Below, in pieces: positions 55,925 to 64,000 of a stretch of 64,000 nucleotides of DNA (positions within the stretch are counted from its first letter, which is position 1; every line of letters starts with the position of its first letter). The notes beneath the pieces are model-generated. The model had not been told where the DNA came from. It worked only from the letters and a program-made list of their open reading frames with translations, and did no database searches. The position numbers and the translations under genes were made by a program. The DNA comes from Accumulibacter sp. (GTDB lineage Bacteria; Pseudomonadota; Gammaproteobacteria; Burkholderiales; Rhodocyclaceae): the NCBI GenBank assembly GCA_016789495.1, contig JAEUOJ010000001.1, forward strand, positions 1 to 64,000. Direction: 5' to 3'.

Positions 55925-58900
55925 TCAGTCGTTCCTTGAACCGGAGCCACCAGCAGGCAGTATGTCGGCCAAATCGGCGAGCATTTCGGACGAGACTTCG
56001 ACGCCATGTTGCTCGGCCACTTTTTTGGCCTGTTCGGTGATCGCCTCGGCTTTGCCGGACGATTCGCTTTCTTCGTGTCCCCGCAGTTGATGGATCAACC
56101 GATCCGCCAGTTTGGCGATCGTCGGCGCCTGACTCAGGGCCATCACCGGTAGCCGGATGCCGAATCGGGCTTCAAGCGCCACCGCTAGTTCGACCCCCAT
56201 CAGCGAATCGAGCCCTTGATCGTACAGCGAGCGTTGCGCGTCGATCTTGTCAGCCGACAGACGGAGAATTTCGCCGATTTCGTTTTTCAGAATCTGGACG
56301 AACACTGCATGCAATTCTTCGTCGGGCAACTCGTTGATCAGCCGTTCGATATCGTCGGCGTGATCTTCTTCGGCATCGCTGTCGTCGGCCTGTCCGGCAA
56401 GATCGCTGAACTTGGGGGTCGCCGCCGTCGGTAGGAAACGTCCGAGTGCCTTCCAGTCGAGTTCCATGATCGCCAAATCGGAACGATCGCCGAGCAACAC
56501 CGCTTCCAGGGCATCCAGCGCCACGGCCGATTTGATCGCCGCGCCACCCATTCGACTTTGCAAGGCGTCCTTGATCTTTTCATTGCGCGCCAGGAACCCG
56601 ACATCGTCGATTGGCCCCCAGCCGATGACAGTGGCCGGCAGGCCACTGGCTCGGCGACAGCCGGCAAGCGCGTCCAGAGCGGCGTTGGCGGCCACGTAGC
56701 TGGCTTGTCCGGGGTTGCCGAAAGCGGCTGTCGCCGACGAGAAAAGTATGAACAGCTCGAGAGGTAGATGGCGGGTCAATTCGTCGAGGTGATACGCGCC
56801 GAGCATCTTCGGTGCCAGCACACGACCAATCCGGTTGGCGTCCAGGTTGCGGATCAGCGCGTCGTCAATCACCGCCGCTGCATGAACGACACCTTTCAGT
56901 GGCGGCATGCTTGCCGCCACCCGATCCAGCAATTGTGACAGTTCCCGACGGTTGCTGACATCGCAAGCGGCGGCAAGCACCGTCACGCCCTGGGCAGCGA
57001 ATCGCGACAGCGCCTGTTGCGCTTCGTCGGTTGTCGGTCCGCGGCGGCTGAGCAACACCAGCTGACGGGCGCCTTTGCTGACCAGCCATTCGGCGGTTCG
57101 CAGGCCGAAACCGCTCAATCCACCAGAGATCAGATAGCTGGCATCGCCCGACAGTTGCAAGCGTCGACGGGCCGCCGAGGGGGTCTGAAAATCAGCACCA
57201 TCGATTCCATGTGGGTAAGTGATGACGATCTTGCCGATCTGTCGGGCTTGCTGCATGTAACGAAAGGCATCGACCACATCCTCGGCTTCGAAAGTGTGAT
57301 ACGGCAACGGATGCAGCACGCCTTCATTGAACAGGGCCATGATTTCGCCGAACAAGCGGCGTGTCAGTGCCGGCTGCTTGAGCATCAACTGGTCGGCGTC
57401 GATACCGAAATAGCTCAAATTGTTGCGGAATGGCCGCAAGCCGAGTCGGGTATTTTCATAGAAGTCGCGCTTGCCGAGTTCGAGAAAGCGGCCAAATGGA
57501 CGCAATACCTGGAAATTGCGATTGATCGCCTCGCCGGCGAGCGAATTGAGCACCACATCGACCCCTTCGCCGGCCGTGCGTTCGAGAATCTGCTCGGCAA
57601 AGACCAGCGATCGCGAGTCGTAAATATGATCAACGCCGAGCAGGCGCAGAAAGTCGCGCTTTTCGTTGGACCCGGCGGTGGCGTGAATTTCCGCTCCCAA
57701 CCATTTCGCCACCTGCACGGCAGCGATGCCGACGCCACCGGCCGCGCCGTGGATCAGCACCCGCTCATCGGGCTGCAATCTGGCCAGGTGATGCAGCGCG
57801 TAATAGACGGTGAGGAAGGTGCTCGGTATCGTCGCCGCGGCTTCGAACGACATCTCGGGCGGAATGGGGGCGATGGCGTTCGACTGCGTGACGACCCGAT
57901 TGCCAAAACTGGACGGGCCGAAGCCCACCACTTCGTCTCCCGGACTGAAGTTGCTTGCCGAGTCGCCGACGCGGCTGACGACACCGGCAAATTCAAAGCC
58001 CAGCGTCGGTCCGGCGAAACCGTTTTCGATCGCTTCATCGGAGAGCAGGCCCAGGGCGAACATCACATCGCGGAAATTCAAACCTGTCGCCCGGACTTCG
58101 ACCTCGATTTCCCCGGCGGACAGTTCCTTTGCCGGACGCGCTTCCCAGCGCAAATTGCGCAACTGTCCCGGAAACTGGAAGCCGAGTGTCACCGTTGGCG
58201 ATTTGATGGCCAGCTGTTGTGCCGTACTCGGAGGCGGCTCGCTGCGTAGACGCAAGGCGTAGCGTTCGCCCGCCGCAGTCAGTACGACCTCCTGTTCGTC
58301 GTCCGGCTGTTCGAATTCGCAGTCGAGAAGGAAAGCGGCGCGTTCCACGGCCATCGGTGTTTCGAGATCGATCAGCCGGACCGTACATGGCTCCGCTTCA
58401 TTGAGCAGTGTGCGGCCAAACCCCCACAGAGCGCTGTCCGCGGCGCGGCCAGCCAGCGAAGGAACTCGTCCGGGCAACAGCCGAGTCGTCGCGTTGGCCG
58501 TGATCACCCAGCAAGTCGTCTGCTGATCAGCCAAGGTACAAGCCTGCAGGATATTCGCCGCCGTTGCGCAACGCGCCACCTGTCTGGCAACCGCCTGATC
58601 GGCGCTCTCGTTGCCGGCATCCTCCAGCAGACCGAAGAGATGCACCAAGCCGTCGAGCTCGCCGTATTGGGCCGTCGTTTCGTGCAGCAATTCGACCAGT
58701 GGGCCGGTTTCGGTCGCCGGCGATTGAATGACCATGTCGCCGCGCGCGCACAACGTTTCCGCCAATTGATCCGATAACTGGGATGAATAAGGGTCTTTGT
58801 CGGCCAGCAGGATCCAGCTGCGCGGTGTGGTGAGTGCTGTCGCCGCCGCCTGCCGAGCCAGCGCCTCATGCTCGCGGTGAGCGACCAGCAGATAGGGCCC

Positions 58901-61900
58901 GGACAGCGTTTCCGGCGAGAATTCGTAGGGTTCGGGGCAGTGCAGCCCGAGCCCCTGCAGCTGCTGTCGCCAAAAGACACTCGAGCGTTGATTCGACAGC
59001 CAGTGACCCTGTTCGTCGAGCGTCCATGCGCTGCGCCGCGCACCGAAAACGAAATCGATCCAACGTGATGGATGCTGAGCGATGACTATCAGCGATGCGC
59101 CCGGTGTCAACCGCTGACTCAGGTGGTCCAGGGCGAGCAGCGCCTGGTCGACGGTGTCGAAATCAAGCGTGACGATCGCCAGATCATAACCTGGGCCACC
59201 GGCCGATCCGACGTCGCCGCCAGTCCGCGAACCTTCGAGCAAGCTGCCCTGGATGGCCGGAAAAGCCTCTTTGAGACGGGCGAACTCATCATCGAGCGTC
59301 GACGATGACGAGGTGACATAGCGGTAGTCGCCGCGATCGAAATCGATAGCGACGCAGACGTCCCTGGCGAACCAGGGTGCACCCTGACTGATCTCGACGA
59401 CTGTCATCCGTCGGCCATCCGGCAGGCCGGCAAAGCCCTGGGCAACCAACTGTCGCAATGCCCGACCAAGTTTTTGTTTTCCCCGGCTGCCAACCACCTG
59501 ACGCAAGAGAGACGATGGCGAGGTTTCCTGTGGGCAAAGTTCCGCCAGCGAGGACACACCGGTCAGCAAGTCGTGCAGATGCATGCCGATGCGACCCACC
59601 GAATGGATGATCTGAAAGTAATCCGGATCATCGGTGACCAGTGCGTTCCAGATGTCCTGCGCCGACGATTGACTGCGTGGGTCCGGTAACAGTCGCCAAC
59701 CGCCTGCATCGCTAGCGACGATCGATTCATCGTCGGTCGCATGGGCGAGCAGACGGGTCAAAAGAGGAGCGGTTTCCGGATGGGCCGCCTGCAAATCGGC
59801 GATAAAGGTCGAAGACAGTTCGCTACCCTCAGCGGCCAGTTGCTGTAACGCCATCCGGGTGAAACGGCTGCATAGACTGTCGAGCAGCGGATCCACCTCG
59901 TCAGAGTAACGGCGTGAGGTGCCTTGCAATGCCGCTCGCCGGACCACTTCGGCCAACGCTGATCTGACCTGGTCGGCCAAAAGACTCGCCGGTTCAGGGG
60001 CAGCCAGCGGATGCGGTCTGGGAATCGCCCGGTAGGACAGATAGCGCAGGCGGTCGGCCGCCCCGCGGCTCAATCGCACGCTTCGAAATCGCACATCCCT
60101 GAGGCGGGCCACCGCCCGCCCGTCCGCCGCGAAAAGCACGAACTCAGCTTGCAACGATCGTGGGCTATGCCTGAGCAAGGTGGCGCGCGCAAAAGCCGGT
60201 GGCGGTTGACCCGCGCGAAAGATGAGCCGACCCAGCTTGCTCGGCACATAGGCGATACCCTCGTTCCCGGCGGCATTTTCCCTGAGCAACTGGAAGACGA
60301 GCTGGAAGGCGCCATCGAGCAAGGCCGGATGAAGATGCATCAACGCCATTTGCGGATCGATAACTGGCGGAATCCGCAAAACGCCAAACACCGAGTTTCC
60401 TTCACACCAGCCGTGATCGATACACTGGAATGCCGGCCCATAGGCGATACCGACCGAACGGGTCAGTTCGGCATGATCCTCGGCAGCGAAATCGGCGGCG
60501 CGGGTTGGCAATGCCGGCAGGATTTCGTTCAGCGAAGACTCATTTGCTTCGCCGAGCAGGCGGGCAACAACATGCACGGTCCACGGATCGTCACTGAGCA
60601 ACTCTCGACTACTGATGGTCAACGAGCCATCCTGCGGATCAATCCGGGTACGAATGACGCTCGAATGGCCCTCGTTGAGCACCAGCGGCGAACGAATCTC
60701 CAGTTCGTCGAATGCGACGATCGACGCGTTATGCCACGCCAGCTCGGCGCTGAGCGCCAATTCGGCAAAACCGGCTCCCGGAAAAACCGTGGCATCGCCG
60801 ACGACATGGTCGGCAAGCATCGGCAAGGTGGACGTGTCGAGCTGGTTTTCCCAGAGCAATGCGTGCTGTGGCAGCGGATAGCCCAGCAGAGGATGACATT
60901 TCCGACGGTAGAGCAGGCCCATTGCCTCGCTGGTGACCGGATGCCAATACCGCTCACGCTGCCAGGGGTAATTCGGCAGACGAATGCGCCGGCCGGGGCT
61001 AGGAAAGAAATGCGGCCAATCGATGCTCGCCCCGGCAATCATCGATTGCTCGGCTGCCTGCCAGATGTGTCGCGGAGAATCGTCAGTCTTGCGCAGGGTC
61101 GGGATCACCCGACCTTCAATCCGGAGGTCGTGCAGACAATCGCTGACATAACTGCGCAGAATCGGGTGCGGGCCGATTTCGACGAACAGATTCACCCCTT
61201 GATCTAGCAAGACGTTGATGGCCGACGCGAAGCGAACTGGCTGGCGGACGTTCAACCACCAGTAGTCGGCGTGCAGTTGCTGGCCGGGCAGCGTACCGCC
61301 GCTGACCGTCGAAATGAAGGGAACGGTGGTCGCCTTCGGCCGCACATGCGACAAAGCGTCACGGATCTCGGCTTCGATGCCATCCATCGCCGGGCTATGG
61401 AAGGCGTAATCCAGATCCAGCCGCTTCCAGGAGATCTGCCGCTCGGCGAGGGTCGTTTCGAGAACGTGCAGTTTTTCCGGAAGGCCGGCCACCGTCACGC
61501 CACGGGAACTGTTGATCCCGGCGACCGCCAGGTGGTCATCCAGGGCGAGTTCGCGCAACAATTCCTCACAGGCTTCCTGGCCCAAAGCGACGGCGGACAT
61601 GGCGCCGCACCCTTTGGTCAGCCCTTGTAGCCGGCTGCGCTGATAAATCACCTCGACGGCGTCGGCGAGGGTAAGCGCGCCGGCCGCCCAGGCCGCGGCG
61701 ACTTCGCCGACACTATGACCGACGACGGCGATCGGCGTCAGTCCGCGATGACCAAGCAGTTGCGTAATGCCGACCTGGATGGCGAACAGTGCCGGCTGAG
61801 CAATTTCGGTGAATTGATAACGATCGTCGCCGTTTCTTCCCGCCAGTTCGTCCTCCAGCGAGTAATCGGCATACCGGCGGAACAACGCGTCGACTTCGCG

Positions 61901-63580
61901 AACCGCCTGGCGGAACCGCGGTTCCTCGGCGAGCAGGCGCTGGCCCATCCCGGCCCATTGCGAGCCATTGCCCGAATAGAGGAAAACGGCGCCGCGCGCA
62001 TTTGCCAGGGCGGTGCCGCTGCTTACCGGTGACTCGGCGGCGGATTCCTCGCCGGCGAATTCCCGCAAGGTGGCAACAACCGTCTGAGCTTGCTCGGCAA
62101 AAACGACCAGACGGTGATCATGCCGCTCCCGGTGCGCGAAGGCACTGTAAGCAATATCGTAAAACGCGTCTGGCGCTTGTCCGGCGAGAAACTCGGCGAA
62201 CTCAGCGGCGGCAACCTGCAGGGCCGCTGAGGTCCGCGCCGATACCATCACCGGCAACAAGCCTGGTGCCCTGTCGGGTGGCGTTGGCGGTGCCGCGCAT
62301 TCGGGAGGACTCTCCAGGACGACATGGGCGTTGGCGCCGCCGAATCCGAACGAATTGATGCCGATGGTCAGCTTGCCGGTGGGCGGCAACGGCAGGTTAC
62401 GCGTGACGACCGTCAGATTCCAGTTGGTAAAATCGATCGCGGGATTGGTGGTCTCCAGGCCTATGGTTGCCGGAACGGTCCGGTACTGCAGGCAGTGCAG
62501 TGCCTTGATCAGTCCGGCAACGCCAGACGCCGTTTCCAGATGACCCATGTTGCTTTTCACCGAACCGATGGGCAGAGGCTGGTCTGCCGGACGCCGACGT
62601 CCCAAGGCATCGCCAAGGGCGCGGGTCTCGATCGGGTCACCGACGGCCGTACCGGTTCCATGCGCTTCGAGATAATTGATCGCCAGCGGGTCGACCCCGG
62701 CCTGTGCGTAGACTTTCTCGAGCAGCGCGGCTTGCGCCTGCGCACTGGGAACGGTCAACCCCGACTTGCGACCGTCGGTGTTCACCGCCGAACCGACGAC
62801 GACCGCCAGAATCGGGTCGCCGTCGGCCAGCGCCTGCTCGTAGTTTTTCAGCAGGAACATCCCGCCGCCTTCCGAGCGGACATAGCCGTCACCCGAGGCA
62901 TCGAATACGCGACAGCGGCCGCGCGGCGATAGCATCGAGGCCTTGGCGAAGACCAGAAAACCGTACGGATGCAGATGCAGGCTGATCCCGCCGGTCAACG
63001 CCAGCCCGGTTTCCCCGGAAACAATCGCGCGACACGCCTGATGAAAAGCGACCATGGACGATGAACAGGCGGTATCGATGGCCATGCTCGGTCCGCGCAG
63101 ATCGAAGGCGTACGAGATACGGTTGGCGGCGATGCTGGCGGTGTTGCCGGTGGCCATGGCCGCGTCGACGACCGCCAGATCATCGGCCATCCGGAACGAA
63201 TAGTCGAGGCTCGCCAAACCGATATAGACGCCGCAGTCGCTGCCGCGCAGACGTGACGGTGCGATACCGGAGTTTTCGATCGCCTCCCAGCTCATTTCGA
63301 GCAGCAGTCGTTGCTGCGGATCCATCAACGCCGCTTCGCGCGGCGAAATGCCGAAAAAACCGGCATCGAAGTTCGCAACATCGCCGATCGAGCCGGCCGA
63401 GAAGGTATAGGAGGTGCCGGGATGGGTCTTCTGCGGATGGAGAAAAGTATCAAATGCCCAACGATCGGCCGGCACTTCGCCCACCAGATCGCGGCCCTCG
63501 AGCAGATCCTGCCAGTACGTGTCGGCAGTGGTCCCTGGTAGTCGGAAAGAATACCCCGTAATGGCGACGCGAGTGGTCAT
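55925..63580 (-). CDS. Type I highly reducing polyketide synthase
   Basis: One-module multienzyme of 2551 residues. Domain order: ketosynthase (1-430; Cys172 in DTACSSSM, His307 in EAHGTGT, His347 in NMGHLE); acyltransferase (about 530-850; Ser623 in GHSVGE and a YAFHS substrate loop near 728); dehydratase (about 895-1160; His925 in DHVVGDATVFPGAG); a methyltransferase-like region (about 1200-1650) lacking a SAM glycine motif; enoylreductase (about 1830-2130; HGAAGGVGIAAVQ); ketoreductase (about 2145-2400; SGGLSGFG, then SYVAANAALD); and an acyl-carrier domain (about 2420-2510; Ser in GLDSLMGVEL). There is no thioesterase, so release likely depends on the neighbouring oxoamine synthase. The full reducing loop means a saturated or largely saturated chain, possibly built iteratively. 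Confidence 0.92.
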   Translation of the reverse strand: MTTRVAITGYSFRLPGTTADTYWQDLLEGRDLVGEVPADRWAFDTFLHPQKTHPGTSYTFSAGSIGDVANFDAGFFGISPREAALMDPQQRLLLEMSWEAIENSGIAPSRLRGSDCGVYIGLASLDYSFRMADDLAVVDAAMATGNTASIAANRISYAFDLRGPSMAIDTACSSSMVAFHQACRAIVSGETGLALTGGISLHLHPYGFLVFAKASMLSPRGRCRVFDASGDGYVRSEGGGMFLLKNYEQALADGDPILAVVVGSAVNTDGRKSGLTVPSAQAQAALLEKVYAQAGVDPLAINYLEAHGTGTAVGDPIETRALGDALGRRRPADQPLPIGSVKSNMGHLETASGVAGLIKALHCLQYRTVPATIGLETTNPAIDFTNWNLTVVTRNLPLPPTGKLTIGINSFGFGGANAHVVLESPPECAAPPTPPDRAPGLLPVMVSARTSAALQVAAAEFAEFLAGQAPDAFYDIAYSAFAHRERHDHRLVVFAEQAQTVVATLREFAGEESAAESPVSSGTALANARGAVFLYSGNGSQWAGMGQRLLAEEPRFRQAVREVDALFRRYADYSLEDELAGRNGDDRYQFTEIAQPALFAIQVGITQLLGHRGLTPIAVVGHSVGEVAAAWAAGALTLADAVEVIYQRSRLQGLTKGCGAMSAVALGQEACEELLRELALDDHLAVAGINSSRGVTVAGLPEKLHVLETTLAERQISWKRLDLDYAFHSPAMDGIEAEIRDALSHVRPKATTVPFISTVSGGTLPGQQLHADYWWLNVRQPVRFASAINVLLDQGVNLFVEIGPHPILRSYVSDCLHDLRIEGRVIPTLRKTDDSPRHIWQAAEQSMIAGASIDWPHFFPSPGRRIRLPNYPWQRERYWHPVTSEAMGLLYRRKCHPLLGYPLPQHALLWENQLDTSTLPMLADHVVGDATVFPGAGFAELALSAELAWHNASIVAFDELEIRSPLVLNEGHSSVIRTRIDPQDGSLTISSRELLSDDPWTVHVVARLLGEANESSLNEILPALPTRAADFAAEDHAELTRSVGIAYGPAFQCIDHGWCEGNSVFGVLRIPPVIDPQMALMHLHPALLDGAFQLVFQLLRENAAGNEGIAYVPSKLGRLIFRAGQPPPAFARATLLRHSPRSLQAEFVLFAADGRAVARLRDVRFRSVRLSRGAADRLRYLSYRAIPRPHPLAAPEPASLLADQVRSALAEVVRRAALQGTSRRYSDEVDPLLDSLCSRFTRMALQQLAAEGSELSSTFIADLQAAHPETAPLLTRLLAHATDDESIVASDAGGWRLLPDPRSQSSAQDIWNALVTDDPDYFQIIHSVGRIGMHLHDLLTGVSSLAELCPQETSPSSLLRQVVGSRGKQKLGRALRQLVAQGFAGLPDGRRMTVVEISQGAPWFARDVCVAIDFDRGDYRYVTSSSSTLDDEFARLKEAFPAIQGSLLEGSRTGGDVGSAGGPGYDLAIVTLDFDTVDQALLALDHLSQRLTPGASLIVIAQHPSRWIDFVFGARRSAWTLDEQGHWLSNQRSSVFWRQQLQGLGLHCPEPYEFSPETLSGPYLLVAHREHEALARQAAATALTTPRSWILLADKDPYSSQLSDQLAETLCARGDMVIQSPATETGPLVELLHETTAQYGELDGLVHLFGLLEDAGNESADQAVARQVARCATAANILQACTLADQQTTCWVITANATTRLLPGRVPSLAGRAADSALWGFGRTLLNEAEPCTVRLIDLETPMAVERAAFLLDCEFEQPDDEQEVVLTAAGERYALRLRSEPPPSTAQQLAIKSPTVTLGFQFPGQLRNLRWEARPAKELSAGEIEVEVRATGLNFRDVMFALGLLSDEAIENGFAGPTLGFEFAGVVSRVGDSASNFSPGDEVVGFGPSSFGNRVVTQSNAIAPIPPEMSFEAAATIPSTFLTVYYALHHLARLQPDERVLIHGAAGGVGIAAVQVAKWLGAEIHATAGSNEKRDFLRLLGVDHIYDSRSLVFAEQILERTAGEGVDVVLNSLAGEAINRNFQVLRPFGRFLELGKRDFYENTRLGLRPFRNNLSYFGIDADQLMLKQPALTRRLFGEIMALFNEGVLHPLPYHTFEAEDVVDAFRYMQQARQIGKIVITYPHGIDGADFQTPSAARRRLQLSGDASYLISGGLSGFGLRTAEWLVSKGARQLVLLSRRGPTTDEAQQALSRFAAQGVTVLAAACDVSNRRELSQLLDRVAASMPPLKGVVHAAAVIDDALIRNLDANRIGRVLAPKMLGAYHLDELTRHLPLELFILFSSATAAFGNPGQASYVAANAALDALAGCRRASGLPATVIGWGPIDDVGFLARNEKIKDALQSRMGGAAIKSAVALDALEAVLLGDRSDLAIMELDWKALGRFLPTAATPKFSDLAGQADDSDAEEDHADDIERLINELPDEELHAVFVQILKNEIGEILRLSADKIDAQRSLYDQGLDSLMGVELAVALEARFGIRLPVMALSQAPTIAKLADRLIHQLRGHEESESSGKAEAITEQAKKVAEQHGVEVSSEMLADLADILPAGGSGSRND

Positions 63581-64000
63581 GATCGATGGTTACTCACTTG
63601 GCGATGCCGCAAGAATTTCCGCGGACAAAGGCAGTCATCCGCTGACGAACGACGTGACGTCAGCTCTCGACGGACTCAGGGAAATCCATGTCTGGGCATT
63701 GATCATACGAAGGAACGGAGATCGGACGGCTAAGCTAGTCATCAAGCGATGAAGGACGATGTTGGTTGACGAAAGCGTGTTCACGGATGCCTCAGAAACG
63801 CTGAAATGCCGTCCAGCATCGAAAATTCCTGTGTCCGTGACGAGCAGATTGTATGGGTATGGGTATCTTCGATCGCCGCGTTCTTCCAGAAAAAGAGGTA
63901 TTTTTCTCTTTCCGGAATTGTGCCCTAAATTTGCTGGATAGCCAAAAAACCCATTAACACAAATTGCGGATCGTTACCGGACGACGAATCGAATCATGGA
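63581..64000. other. 420-bp region upstream of the PKS gene
   Basis: No gene supported in any frame; only short open frames without ribosome sites. It should contain the PKS promoter. A small direct repeat of TATGGG lies near 63851-63865. Nothing else was recognised before the window ends. Confidence 0.5.

Noticed and set aside
57017..58249. 410-codon plus-strand frame opposite the PKS enoylreductase/ketoreductase region
   Set aside because: Antisense of a clearly functional PKS; no domain recognised.

Overview
The window looks like a chromosomal segment around the replication origin of a high-GC betaproteobacterium, most likely a Rhodocyclales (Dechloromonas/Azoarcus/Accumulibacter-like) organism. 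This rests on gene order rather than on any database search: topB-dprA-LysM facing def-fmt-htpX, then rsmB-DUF4390-ntrY-ntrX-trkA-trkH-hemE-priA is a housekeeping order I associate with that group, and gyrB-dnaN-dnaA mark the origin.

Layout. 1-7066: housekeeping genes topB, dprA, a LysM protein, def, fmt, htpX and an exported S1/P1-type nuclease, with a near-perfect parS (ParB site) directly after htpX. 7453-14449: an accessory four-gene signalling operon with overlapping genes. It encodes an S1-domain/receiver/histidine-kinase fusion, a receiver-GAF-kinase interrupted by one in-frame amber codon, a stand-alone receiver, and a coiled-coil membrane protein. I do not recognise this combination, and it is the best candidate for an undescribed system here. 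14951-29741: rsmB, DUF4390, the NtrY/NtrX pair (NtrX with a degenerate AAA+ domain), TrkA/TrkH potassium uptake, hemE, priA, ppx and a membrane protein. 29738-32581 (minus): ROK sugar kinase, MOSC protein and MFS transporter.

32960-34243 is a decaying patch: a truncated papain-like protein, an orphan AbrB/MazE-type antitoxin, and a frameshifted tubulin/FtsZ-family pseudogene. 34378-46515 is a defence island of six tightly packed genes: WYL regulator, SNF2-type helicase with DUF3883, zinc-ribbon protein, DUF1156 DNA methyltransferase, DUF1016 (YhcG-type) nuclease and DUF499 ATPase. It resembles BREX/PGL-type phage defence but has no PglZ gene. A 31-bp imperfect palindrome before the WYL gene is its likely operator. 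A frameshifted IS701-like transposase closes the island against gyrB.

47902-53165 (minus) is dnaA-dnaN-gyrB. The dnaA-dnaN gap has an AT-rich tract plus several DnaA boxes and is a good oriC candidate. 53768-63580 (minus) is a secondary-metabolism module: a 2551-residue reducing type I polyketide synthase, an alpha-oxoamine synthase starting one nucleotide after it, and a FadR-type regulator. The synthase pair suggests a polyketide released by decarboxylative condensation with an amino acid, giving an amino ketone or sphingoid-like product.

No rRNA, tRNA or CRISPR array was seen. The interrupted genes (one amber, two shifts at six-C runs, others) may be real decay or assembly error; raw reads would be needed to tell.
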